Below are positions 40,021-51,530 of a stretch of 64,000 nucleotides of DNA, piece by piece. Below the pieces are notes generated by a model that worked only from the letters and a program-made list of their open reading frames with translations, searched no databases and was not told the origin of the DNA. How positions within the stretch are numbered: position 1 is the first letter of the stretch; each line of letters begins with the position of its first letter. The stretch is from Coriaria nepalensis (Eukaryota; Streptophyta; Magnoliopsida; Cucurbitales; Coriariaceae). Both the position numbers and the translations under genes were made by a program. The stretch lies in NCBI GenBank assembly GCA_027186245.1, contig CP114481.1:22289501-22353500 (forward strand), in the 5' to 3' direction.

Positions 40021-41580
40021 TCATGCGCAACTTGCACTTGAACTATCAAAAGGCAAATATTCATTTTTTTAGTCTTAAAGTCATATTATTGCGTCTCTTT
40101 TAGTCATTAAATCTTTCTAAATCACTTCCTTCGAAATTTGGCCTTTAAACATGACTTTCCTATATAACTTGCAGTTGATCTATTGAAGGCAACAATGCAT
40201 TTGTTTAGCCTTAAAGTCATGTCACTGAGTCTCTTGTAGTCATCAAATCATTCTAAATTAATTCGAACGAATTCTATTTTCGCCCTTCAAATATTATTTT
40301 CTTACATAACTTGCAATTAATCTACTGAAGACAACAATGCATTATTTTTGCATTAAAAAGCGTATCACTCAGTCTTTTCAATCATTAAATTTTTTGAAGG
40401 CACTTCGAACCAATTCAATTTTTGAATTTAGAACACCACTTTCATGCACAACTTGCACTTGATCTATTGAAGGCAACTATTCATTTTTTTAGCCTTAAAG
40501 TCATATTATTGCGTTTCTTTTAGTCATTAAATCTTTCTGAATAACTTCGAATGAAATTCGACCTTTAAACATGACTTTCATGCATAACTTGCAGTTGATC
40601 TATTGAAGGCAACAATGCATTTGTTTATCCTTAAAGTCATGTCAAGGAGTCTCTTCTAGTCATTAAATCATTCAAAATTAATTCGGACGAATTCTATTTT
40701 CGCCCTTCAAACGTTATTTTCTTACATAACTTGCAATTAATCTACTGGAGACAACAATGCATTATTTTAGCATTAAAACGCATATCACTCAGTCTTTTCA
40801 ATCATTCAATTGTTTGAAGGCACTTCAAACAAATTCTATTTTTGAATTTAGAACACGACTTTCATGGATAACTTGCACTTGAACTATTGAAGGCAACTAT
40901 TCATTTTTTTAGCCTTAAAGTCATATTTTTGGGTCTCTTTTAGTCATTAAATCTTTCTAAATCACTTCGAACGAAATTCGGCCTTTAAACATGACTTTCG
41001 TGCATAACTTGCAGTTGATCTTCTGAAGGCAACAATGCATTTGTTTAGCCTTAAAGTCATGTCACTGAGTCTGTTCCAGTCATTAAATCATTCTAAATTA
41101 ATTCGAACGAATTCTATTTTCGCCCTTCAAACATTATGTTCTTACATAACTTGCAATTAATCTACTGAAGACAATATGCATTATTTTTGCATTAAAAAGC
41201 ATATCACTCAGTCTTTTCAATCATTAAATTGTTTGAAGGCACTTCGAACCAATTCTTTTTTTGAATTTAAAACACGACTTTCATGCATAACTTGCACTTG
41301 ATCTATTGAAGGCAACTATTCATTTTTTTAGCCTTAAAGTCATATTATTGCGTCTCTTTTAGTCATTAAATATTTCTGAATCACTTCGAATGAAATTCGG
41401 CCTTTAAACATGACTTTCGTGCATAACTTGCAGTTGATCTTCTGAAGGCAACAATGCATTTGTTTAGCCTTAAAGTCATGTCACTGAGTCTGTTCCAGTC
41501 ATTAAATCATTCTAAATTAATTCGAACGAATTCTATTTTCGCCCTTCAAATATTATTTTATTACATAACTTGCAATTAAT
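40021..41580 (+). repeat. Irregular units with single-base indels
   Basis: The unit begun at 39901 is 421 bp because of an extra a near 40050. The unit at 41162 is 419 bp because acaacaatg became acaatatg. Scattered private substitutions (cctatataac, attaaaacg, attatgttc) make this the least uniform part of the forward array. I see no higher-order period. Confidence 0.8.
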
Positions 41581-42014
41581 CTACTGAAGACAACAATGCA
41601 TTATTTTTGCATTAAAAAGCATATCACTCAGTCTTTTCAATCATTAAATTGTTTGAAGGCACTTCGAACCAATTCTATTTTTGAATTTAGAACACGACTT
41701 TCATGCATAACTTGCACTTGATCTATTGAAGGCAACTATTCATTTTTTTTGCCTTAAAGTCATATTATTGCGTTTCTTTTAGTCATTAAATCTTTCTGAA
41801 TCACTTCGAATGAATAACTTCGAATGAAATTCGACCTTTAAACATGACTTTCGTGCATAACTTGCAGTTGATCTATTGAAGGCAACAATGCATTTGTTTA
41901 GCCTTAAAGTCATGTCACGGAGTCTCTTCTAGTCATTAAATCATTCTAAATTAAATCGAACGAATTCTATTTTCGCCCTTCAAACATTATTTTCTTACAT
42001 AACTTGCAATTAAT
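41581..42014 (+). repeat. 434-bp unit with a 14-bp internal duplication
   Basis: Monomer B contains tcacttcgaatgaa at 41801-41814 followed directly by taacttcgaatgaa at 41815-41828, one base different. This adds 14 bp, and all later units are offset by it. The unit also has t8 followed by gcc in place of tagcc, and gcgtttctttt, two states common in the inverted array. Confidence 0.85.
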
Positions 42015-43694
42015 CTACTGAAGACAACAATGCATTATTTTTGCATTAAAAAGCATATCACTCAGTCTTTTCAATCATTAAATTGTTTGAAGGCACTTCG
42101 AACCAGTACTATTTTTTAATTTAGAACATGACTTTCATGCATAACTTGCACTTGAACTATTGAAGGCAACTATTCATTTTTTTAGCCTTAAAGTCATATT
42201 ATTGCGTCTCTTTTAGGCATTAAATCTTTCTGAATCACTTCGAATGATATTCGGCCTTTAAACATGACTTTCGTGCATAACTTGCAGTTGATCTTTTGAA
42301 GGCAACAATGCATTTGTTTAGCCTTAAAGTCATGTCACTGAGTCTCTTCTAGTCATTAAATCATTCTAAATTAATTCGAACGAATTCTATTTTCGCCCTT
42401 CAAATATTATTTTCTTACATAACTTGCAATTAATCTACTGAAGACAACAATGCATTATTTTAGCATTAAAAAGCATATTACTCAGTCTTTTCAATCATTA
42501 AATTGTTTGAAGGCACTTCGAACCAATTCTATTTTTGAATTTAGAACACGACTTTCATGCATAACTTGCACTTGAACTATTGAAGGCAACTATTCATTTA
42601 TTTAGCCTTGAAGTCATATTATTGCGTCTCTTTTAGTCATTAAATCTTTCTGAATCACTTCTAACGAAATTCGGCCTTTAAACATGACTTTCGTGCATAA
42701 CTTGCAGTTGATCTATTGAAGGCAACAATGCATTTGTTTAGCCTTAAAGTCATGTCACTGAGTCTGTTCTAGTCATTAAATCATTCTAAATTAATTCGAA
42801 CGAATTCTATTTTCGCCCTTCAAACATTATTTTCTTACATAACTGGCAATTAATCTCTGAAGACAACAATGCATTATTTTAGCATTAAAAAGCATATCAC
42901 TCAGTCTTTTCAATCATTAAATTGTTTGAAGGCACTTCGAACAAATTCTATTTTTGAATTTAGAACACGACTTTCATGCATAACTTGCACTTGATCTATT
43001 GAAGGGAACTATTCATTTTTTTTAGCCTTAAAGTCATATTATTGCGTCTCTTTTAGTCATTAAATCTTTCTGAATAACTGCAAATGAAATTCGACCTTTA
43101 AACATGGCTTTCATGCATAACTTGCAGTCGATCTATTGAAGGCAACAATGCATTTGTTTAGCCTTAAAGTAATTTCACGGTGTCTCTTCTAGTCATTAAA
43201 TCATTCTAAATTAATTCGAACGAATTCTATTTTCGCCCTTCAAATATTATTTTCTTACATAACTTGCAATTAATCTACTGAAAACAACAATGCATTATTT
43301 TAGCATTAAAAAGCATATCACTCAGTCTTTTCAATCATTAAATTGTTTGAAGGCACTTCAAACAAATTCTACTTTTGAATTTAGAACACGACTTTCATGC
43401 ATAACTTGCACTTGAACTATTGAAGGCAACTATTCATTTTTTTAGCCTTAAAGTCATATTATTGCGTCTCTTTTAGTCATTAAATCTTTCTAAATCACTT
43501 CGAACGAAAGTTGGCCTTTAAACATGACTTTCGTGCATAACTTGCAGTTGATCTATTGAAGGCAACAATGCATTTGTTTAGCCTTAAAGTCATGTCACTG
43601 TGTCTGTTCTAGTCATTAAATCATTCTAAATTAATTCGAACGAACTCTATTTTCGCCTTTCAAACATTATTTTCTTACATAACTTGCAATTAAT
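42015..43694 (+). repeat. 1680-bp higher-order repeat, copy 1
   Basis: Units at 42015 (accagtact), 42435 (catattactc, tttagccttgaag), 42855 (gaagggaact, run of eight t) and 43275. The 42855 unit has lost one base at ctactg and gained one in the t run, so the net length is unchanged. Confidence 0.75.
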
Positions 43695-45374
43695 CTACTA
43701 AAGACAACAATGCATTATTTTAGCATTAAAAAGCATATCACTCAGTCTTTTCAATCATTAAATTGTTTAAAGGCACTTCGAACCAGTACTATTTTTGAAT
43801 TTAGAACACGACTTTCATGCATAACTTGCACTTGATCTATTGAAGGCAACTATTCATTTTTTTAGCCTTAAAGTCATATTATTGCGTCTCTTTTAGTCAT
43901 TAAATCTTTTTTAATCACTTCGAATGAAATTCGGCCTTTAAACATGACTTTCGTGCATAACTTGCAGTTGATCTTTTGAGATAACAATGCATTTGTTTAG
44001 CCTTAAAGTCATGTCACTGAGTCTCTTCTAGTCATTAAATCATTCTAAATTAATTCGAACGAATTCTATTTTCGCCCTTCAAATATTATTTTCTTACATA
44101 ACTTGCAATTAATCTACTGAAGACAACAATGCATTATTTTAGCATTAAAAAGCATATTACTCAGTCTTTTCAATCATTAAATTGTTTGAAGGCACTTCGA
44201 ACCAATTCTATTTTTGAATTTAGAACACGACTTTCATGCATAACTTGCACTTGAACTATTGAAGGCAACTATTCATTTATTTAGCCTTGAAGTCATATTA
44301 TTGCGTCTCTTTTAGTCATTAAATCTTTCTGAATCACTTCGAATGAAATTCGGCCTTTAAACATGACTTTCGTGGATAACTTGCAGTTGATCTTTTGAAG
44401 GCAACAATGCATTTGTTTAGCCTTAAAGTCATGTCACTGAGTCTCTTCTAGTCATTAAATCATTCTAAATTAATTCGAACGAATTCGATTTTCGCCCTTT
44501 AAACATTATTTTCTTACATAACTTGCAATTAATCTACTGAAGACAACAATGCATTATTTTAGCATTAAAAAGCATATCACTCAGTCTTTTCAATCATTAA
44601 ATTGTTTGAAGGCACTTCGAACAAATTCTATTTTTGAATTTAGAACACGACTTTCATGCATAACTTGCACTTGATCTATTGAAGGGAACTATTCATTTTT
44701 TTTAGCCTTAAAATCATATTATTGCGTCTCTTTTAGTCATTAAATCTTTCTCAATAACTTCGAATGAAATTCGACCTTTAAACATGACTTTCATGCATAA
44801 CTTGCAGTTGATCTATTGAAGGCAACAATGCATTTGTTTAGCCTTAAAGTCATGTCACTGAGTCTCTTGTAGTCATTAAATCATTCTAAATTAATTCGAA
44901 CGAATTCTATTTTCGCCCTTCAAATATTATTTTCTTACATAACTTGCAATTAATCTACTGAAGACAACAATGCATTATTTTTGCATTAAAAAGCGTATCA
45001 CTCAGTCTTTTCAATCATTAAATTGTTTGAAGGCACTTCGAACCAATTCAATTTTTGAATTTTGAACACCACTTTCATGCACAACTTGCACTTGATCTAT
45101 TGAAGGCAACTATTCATTTTTTTAGCCTTAAACTCATATTATTGCGTCTCTTTTAGTCATTAAATCTTTCTAAATCACTTCTAACGAAATTCGGCCTTTA
45201 AACAAGACTTTCGTGCATGACTTGCAGTTGATCTATTGAAGGCAACAATGCATTTGTTTAGCCTTAAAGTCATGTTACTGAGTCTGTTCTAGTCATTAAA
45301 TCATTCTAAATTAATTCGAACGAATTCTATTTTCGCCCTTCAAACATTATTTTCTTACATAACTTGCAATTAAT
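43695..45374 (+). repeat. 1680-bp higher-order repeat, copy 2
   Basis: The same markers recur at 43695 (accagtact), 44114 (catattactc, tttagccttgaag) and 44534 (gaagggaact and again eight t); the fourth unit, 44955, is less alike. The shared rare t8 and gaagggaact support true duplication. The 43695 unit is 419 bp, with gagataac replacing gaaggcaac. Confidence 0.75.
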
Positions 45375-47474
45375 CTACTGAAGACAACAATGCATTATTT
45401 TAGCATTAAAAAGCATATCACTCAGTCTTTTCAATCATTAAATTGTTTGAAGGCACTTCGAACCAGTACTATTTTTGAATTTAGAACACGGCTTTCATGC
45501 ATAACTTGCACTTGAACTATTGAAGGCAACTATTCATTTTTTTAGCCTTCAAGTCATATTATTGCGTCTCTTTTAGTCATTAAATCTTTCTAAATCACTT
45601 CCTTCGAAATTCGGCCTTTAAACATGACTTTCGTATATAACTTGCAGTTGATCTATTGAAGGCAACAATGCATTTGTTTAGCCTTAAAGTCATGTCACTG
45701 AGTCTCTTGTAGTCATTAAATCATTCTAAATTAATTCGAACGAATTCTATTTTCGCCCTTCAAATATTATTTTCTTACATAACTTGCAATTAATCTACTC
45801 AAGACAACAATGCATTATTTTTGCATTAAAAAGCATATCACTCAGTCTTTTCAATCATTAAATTGTTTGAAGGCACTTCAAACAAATTCTATTTTTGAAT
45901 TTAGAACACGACTTTCATGCATAACTAGCACTTGAACTATTGAAGGCAACTATTCATTTTTTTAGCCTTAAAGTCATATTATTGCGTCTCTTTTAGTCAT
46001 TAAATCTTTCTGAATCACTTCGAATAAAATTCGGCCTTTAAACATGATTTTCGTGCATAAGTTGCAGTTGATCTATTGAAGGCAACAATGCATTTGTTTA
46101 GCCTTAAAGTCATTTCACGGAGTCTCCTCTAGTCAATAAATCATTCAAAATTAATTCAAACGAATTCTATTTTCGCCCTTCAAACATTATTTTCTTACAT
46201 AACTTGCAATTAATCTACTGAAGACAACAATGCATTATTTTAGCATTAAAAAGCATATCACTCAGTCTTTTCAATCATTAAATTGTTTGAAGGCACTTTG
46301 AACCAATTCTATTTTTGAATTTAGAACACCACTTTCATGGATAACTTGCACTTGAACTATTGAAGGCAACTATCCATTTTTTTAGCCTTAAAGTCATATT
46401 ATTGGGTCTCTTTTAGTCATTAAATCTTTCTAAAACACTTCGAACGAAATTCGGCCTTTAAACATGACTTTCGTGCATAACTTGCAGTTGATCTATTGAA
46501 GGCAACAATGCATTTGTTTAGCCTTAAAGTCATGTCACGGAGTCTCTTTTAGTCATTAAATCATTCAAAATTAATTCGAACGAATTCTATTTTCGCCCTT
46601 CAAACATTATTTTCTTACATAACTTGCAATTAATCTACTGAAGACAACAACACATTATTTTTGCATTAAAAAGCATATCACTTAGTCTTTTCAATCATTA
46701 AATTGTTTGAAGGCACTTCGAACCAATACTATTTTTGAATTTAGAACACGACTTTCATGCATAACTTGCACTTGATCTATTGAAGGCAACTATTCATTTT
46801 TTTAGTCTTAAGGTCATATTATTGCATCTCTTTTAGTCATTAAATCTTTCTGAATCACTTCGAATGAAATTCGGCCTTTAAACATGACTTTCGCGCATAA
46901 CTTGCAGTTGATCTTTCGAAGGCAACAATGCATTTGTTTAGCCTTCAAGTCATGTCACTGAGTCTCTTCTAGTCATTAAATCATTCTAAATTAATTCGAA
47001 CGAATTCTATTTTCGCCCTTCAAATATTATTTTCATACATAACTTGCAATTAATCTACTGAAGACAACAATGCATTATTTTTGCATTAAAAAGCATATCA
47101 CTCAGTCTTTTCAATCATCAAATTGTTTGAAGGCACTTCGAACCAATTCTATTTTTGAATTTAGAACACGACTTTCATGCATAACTTGCACTTGAACTAT
47201 TGAAGGCAACTATTCATTTTTTTAGCCTTAAAGTCATATTATTGCGTCTCTTTTAGTCATTAAATCTTTCTGAATCACTTCGAATAAAATTCGGCCTTTA
47301 AACATGATTTTCGTGCATAACTTGCAGTTGATCTTTTGAAGGCAACATTGCATTTGTTTAGCCTTAAAGTCATGTCACTGAGTCTCTTCTAGTCATTAAA
47401 TCATTCTAAATTAATTCGAACGAATTCTATTTTCGCCCTTCAAATATTATTTTCTTACATAACTTGCAATTAAT
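45375..47474 (+). repeat. Five-unit repeat next to the inversion, copy 1
   Basis: Units at 45375 (gccttcaag), 45795 (ctactcaaga, catttcacgg), 46215 (atggataac, attgggtctc), 46635 (caacaacacatt, cttagtc) and 47055 (cgaataaaattcgg, ggcaacattg). Exact 420-bp phasing has returned. Confidence 0.8.
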
Positions 47475-49154
47475 CTACTGAAGACAACAATGCATTATTT
47501 TAGCATTAAAAAGCATATCACTCAGTCTTTTCGATCATTAAATTGTTTTAAGGCACTTCAAACAAATTCTATTTTTGAATTTAGAACACGACTTTCATGC
47601 ATAACTTGCACTTGAACTATTGAAGGCAACTATTCATTTTTTTAGCCTTCAAGTAATATTATTGCGTCTCTTTTAGTCATTAAATCTTTCTAAATCACTT
47701 CCTTCGAAATTCGGCCTTTAAACATGACTTTCGTATATAACTTGCAGTTGATCTATTGAAGGCAACAATGCATTTGTTTAGCCTTAAAGTCATGTCACGG
47801 AGTCTCTTGTAGTCATTAAATCATTCTAAATTAATTCGAACGAATTCTATTTTCGCCCTTCAAATATTATTTTCTTACATAACTTGCAATTAATCTACTC
47901 AAGACAACAATGCATTATTTTTGCATTAAAAAGCATATCACTCAGTCTTTTCAATCATTAAGATGTTTGAAGGCACTTCAAACAAATTCTATTTTTGAAT
48001 TTAGAACACGACTTTCATGCATAACTTGCACTTGAACTATTGAAGGCAACTATTCATTTTTTTAGCCTTAAACTCATATTATTGCGTCTCTTTTAGTCAT
48101 TAAATCTTTCTGAATCACTTCGAATAAAATTCGACCTTTAAACATGATTTTCGTGCATAACTTGCAGTTGATCTATTGAAGGCAACAATGCATTTGTTTA
48201 GCCTTAAAGTCATTTCACAGAGTCTCCTCTAGTCATTAAATCATTCAAAATTAATTCAAACGAATTCTATTTTCGCCCTTCAAACATTATTTTCTTACAT
48301 AACTTGCAATTAATCTACTGAAGACAACAATGCATTATTTTAGCATTAAAAAGCATATCACTCAGTCTTTTCAATCATTAAATTGTCTGAAGGCACTTCG
48401 AACCAATTCTATTTTTGAATTTAGAACACCACTTTCATGGATAACTTCCACTTGAACTATTGAAGGCAACTATTCATTTTTTTAGCCTTAAAGTCATATT
48501 ATTGGGTCTCTTTTAGTCATTAAATCTTTCTAAAACACTTCGAACGAAATTCGGCCTTTAAACATGACTTTCGTGCATAACTTGCAGTTGATCTATTGAA
48601 GGCAACAATGCATTTGTTTAGCCTTAAAGTCATGTCACGGAGTCTCTTTTAGTCATTAAATCATTCAAAATTAATTCGAACGAATTCTATTTTCGCCCTT
48701 CAAACATTATTTTCTTACATAACTTGCAATTAATCTACTGAAGACGACAACACATTATTTTTGCATTAAAAAGCATATCACTTAGTCTTTTGAATCATTA
48801 AATTGTTTGAAGGCACTTCGAACCAATACTATTTTTGAATTTAGAACACGACTTTCATGCATAACTTGCACTTGATCTATTGAAGGCAACTATTCATTTT
48901 TTTAGCCTTAAAGTCATATTATTGCGTCTCTTTTAGTCATTAAATCTTTCTGAATCACTTCGAATAAAATTCGGCCTTTAAACATGATTTTCGTGCATAA
49001 CTTGCAGTTGATCTTTTGAAGGCAACATTGCATTTGTTTAGCCTTAAAGTCATGTCACTGAGTCTCTTCTAGTCATTAAATCATTCTAAATTAATTCGAA
49101 CGAATTCTATTTTCGCCCTTCAAATATTATTTTCTTACATAACTTGCAATTAAT
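47475..49154 (+). repeat. Same repeat, copy 2, one unit shorter
   Basis: Markers recur at 47475 (gccttcaagt), 47895 (ctactcaaga), 48315 (atggataac) and 48735. The fourth unit is a fusion of the fourth and fifth units of copy 1, so this copy has four units (1680 bp). Confidence 0.8.
48735..49154 (+). repeat. Fusion unit from a one-unit deletion
   Basis: The left part matches the 46635 unit (caacacatt, cttagtc, accaatact, cttgatctat). The right part matches the 47055 unit (tttagccttaaag, cgaataaaattcgg, ggcaacattg). The switch lies between 48877 and 48905, at the A-to-B join. A similar fusion recurs in the unit at 50415. Confidence 0.75.
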
Positions 49155-50746
49155 CTACTGAAGACAACAATGCATTATTTTAGCATTAAAAAGCATATCA
49201 CTCAGTCTTTTCAATCATTAAATTGTTTTAAGGCACTTCAAACAAATTCTATTTTTGAATTTAGAACACGTCTTTCATGCATAACTTGCACTTGAACTAT
49301 TGAAGGCAACTATTCATTTTTTTAGCCTTCAAGTAATATTATTGCGTCTCTTTTAGTCATTAAATCTTTCTAAATCACTTCCTTCGAAATTCGGCCTTTA
49401 AACATGACTTTCGTATATAACTTGCAGTTGATCTATTGAAGGCAACAATGCATTTGTTTAGCCTTAAAGTCATGTCACGGAGTCTCTTGTAGTCATTAAA
49501 TCATTCTAAATTAATTCGAACGAATTCTATTTTCGCCCTTCAAATATTATTTTCTTACATAACTTGCAATTAATCTACTCAAGACAACAATGCATTATTT
49601 TTGCATTAAAAAGCATATCACTCAGTCTTTTCAATCATTAAGATGTTTGAAGGCACTTCAAACAAATTCTATTTTTGAATTTAGAACACGACTTTCATGC
49701 ATAACTTGCACTTGAACTATTGAAGGCAACTATTCATTTTTTTAGCCTTAAACTCATATTATTGCGTCTCTTTTAGTCATTAAATCTTTCTGAATCACTT
49801 CGAATAAAATTCGACCTTTAAACATGATTTTCGTGCATAACTTGCAGTTGATCTATTGAAGGCAACAATGCATTTGTTTAGCCTTAAAGTCATTTCACAG
49901 AGTCTCCTCTAGTCATTAAATCATTCAAAATTAATTCAAACGAATTCTATTTTCGCCCTTCAAGCATTATTTTCTTACATAACTTGCAATTAATCTACTG
50001 AAGACAACAATGCATTATTTTAGCATTAAAAAGCATATCACTCAGTCTTTTCAATCATCAAATTGTCTGAAGGCACTTCGAACCAATTCTATTTTTGAAT
50101 TTAGAACACCACTTTCATGGATAACTTGCACTTGAACTATTGAAGGCAACTATTCATTTTTTTAGCCTTAAAGTCATATTATTGGGTCTCTTTTAGTCAT
50201 TAAATCTTTCTAAAACACTTCGAACGAAATTCGGCCTTTAAACATGACTTTCGTGCATAACTTGCAGTTGATCTATTGAAGGCAACAATGCATTTGTTTA
50301 GCCTTAAAGTCATGTCACGGAGTCTCTTTTAGTCATTAAATCATTCAAAATTAATTCGAACGAATTCTATTTTCGCCCTTCAAACATTATTTTCTTACAT
50401 AACTTGCAATTAATCTACTGAAGACAACAACACATTATTTTTGCATTAGAAAGCATATCACTTAGTCTTTTCAATCATTAAATTGTTAGAAGGCACTTCG
50501 AACCAATACTATTTTTGAATTTAGAACACGACTTTCATGCATAACTTGCACTTGAACTATTGAAGGCAACTATTCATTTTTTTAGCCTTAAAGTTATATT
50601 ATTGCGTCTCTTTTAGTCATTAAATCTTTCTGAATTACTTCTAATAAAATTCGGCCTTTAAACATGATTTTCGTGCATAACTTGCAGTTGATCTATTGAA
50701 GGCAACAATGCATTTGTCTATTGAAGGCAACAATCTATTGAAGGCA
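49155..50746 (+). repeat. Same repeat, copy 3, truncated at the inversion
   Basis: Units at 49155, 49575 and 49995 match copy 2 closely, including tgtctgaagg in the 49995 and 48315 units. The fourth starts at 50415, keeps A (50415-50556) and B (50557-50692), and stops 25 bases into C. Confidence 0.85.
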
Positions 50747-50831
50747 TTAATTTAGAATGATTTAATGACTAGAAGAGACTCAGTGACATGACTTTAAGGC
50801 TAAACAAATGCATTGTTGCCTTCAATAGATC
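50690..50831. repeat. Inversion point and inverted repeat arms
   Basis: The 28 bases at 50690-50717 are the exact reverse complement of 50804-50831, with 86 bases between. Outward the two arms remain homologous as inverted satellite for the rest of the window, so this is the centre of a very long imperfect palindrome. The inverted side begins at 50747 with ttaatttagaa, which in monomer C is directly beside the AATTCG-CGAATT dyad. The base before the join, a, fits both sides, giving at most one base of microhomology. Confidence 0.92.
50693..50746 (+). repeat. Three nested, shortening copies of a monomer start
   Basis: The first 25 bases of monomer C (50693-50717) are followed at once by its first 17 bases (50718-50734) and then its first 12 (50735-50746). 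Each copy restarts at ctattgaaggca. The inverted array begins at the next base. The pattern looks like repeated template switching during replication before a strand switch. Confidence 0.9.
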
Positions 50832-51106
50832 AACTACAAGTTATGCACGAAAGTCATGTTTAAAGGCCGAATTTAGTTCGAAGTGATTTAGAATGATTTA
50901 TTGACTAAAAGAAACGCAAAAATATGACTTTAAGGCAAAAAAAATGCATAGTTGCCATCAATAGATCAATTGCGAGTTATGCATGAAAGTCGCGTTTTAA
51001 ATGCAAAAAGTGAATTGGTTCGAAGTCCCTTCCAACAGTTTAATGATTGAAAAGACTGAGTGATATGCTTGTTAATGGTAAAATAATGTATTGTTGTCTT
51101 CAGTAG
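50747..51106 (-). repeat. Partial first inverted unit (360 bp)
   Basis: The C remnant is 50747-50828 (82 bp), followed by a full B at 50829-50964 and a full A at 50965-51106. B and A already carry inverted-array states (gttgccatcaatag, gcgttttaaatgc), so the subfamily change is as abrupt as the strand change. Confidence 0.9.
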
Positions 51107-51530
51107 ATTAATTGCAAGTTATGTAAGAAAATAATGTTTGAAGGGCGAAAATAGAATTCTTTCGAATTAGTGTAGAATGATTTAATGACTAGAAGAGACT
51201 CAGTGACATGACTTTAAAGCTAAACAAATGCATTGTTGCCTTCATTAGATAGATCAACTGCAAGTTATGCACGAAAGTCATGTTTAAAGGCCGAATTTCA
51301 TTCGAAGTGATTTAGAATGATTTACTGACTAAAAGAGACGCAAAAATATGACTTTAAGGCTAAAAAATGCATTGTTGCCATCAATAGATCAATTGCAAGT
51401 TACGCATTAAAGTCGCGTTTTAAATGCAAAAAAGAGAATTTGTTCGTAGTGCCTTCCAACAATTTAATGATTGAAAAGACTGAGTGATATGCTTTTTGAT
51501 GGTAAAATAATGTATTGTGGTCTTCAGTAG
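51107..51530 (-). repeat. 424-bp inverted unit with a 4-bp duplication
   Basis: At 51241-51255 the C/B join reads ttcattagatagatc instead of ttcaatagatc, a short tandem duplication of taga. The same insertion is in the unit at 59224, and a derived form (cattacatagatc) is in the units from 63001 onward. Confidence 0.85.

Larger units (their letters stand above)
1..50746 (+). repeat. Forward satellite array, 420-bp trimeric unit, about 120.8 copies
   Basis: This is an uninterrupted head-to-tail array. Each unit opens with ctactgaagacaacaatgca or a close variant and closes with cttgcaattaat. The first 95 unit starts fall exactly every 420 bases. After 40020 small indels shift the phase, and unit starts then lie at 40322, 40742, 41162, 41581, 42015, 42435, 42855, 43275, 43695, 44114, 44534, 44955, 45375 and every 420 to 50415. 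No gene, transposon or unique spacer interrupts it. All six frames are closed by stops inside the first 141 bases of the unit, so no long reading frame is possible. Such arrays usually form heterochromatin and often the centromere in eukaryotes; that role is inferred here. Confidence 0.98.

Noticed and set aside
42210..42222. ttttaggcat as an insect-type telomere repeat (TTAGG)
   Set aside because: It is a single substitution in the common ttttagtcat, not a tandem TTAGG run.
50718..50746. Transposon or target-site duplication at the inversion point
   Set aside because: The short repeats are pieces of the satellite monomer start. There is no element, terminal inverted repeat or foreign sequence between the arms.
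50747..51106. Fold-back sequencing artefact explaining the inversion
   Set aside because: A fold-back would copy the preceding units with near-identity. The first inverted unit already has the inverted-array variants, absent from the adjacent forward units.
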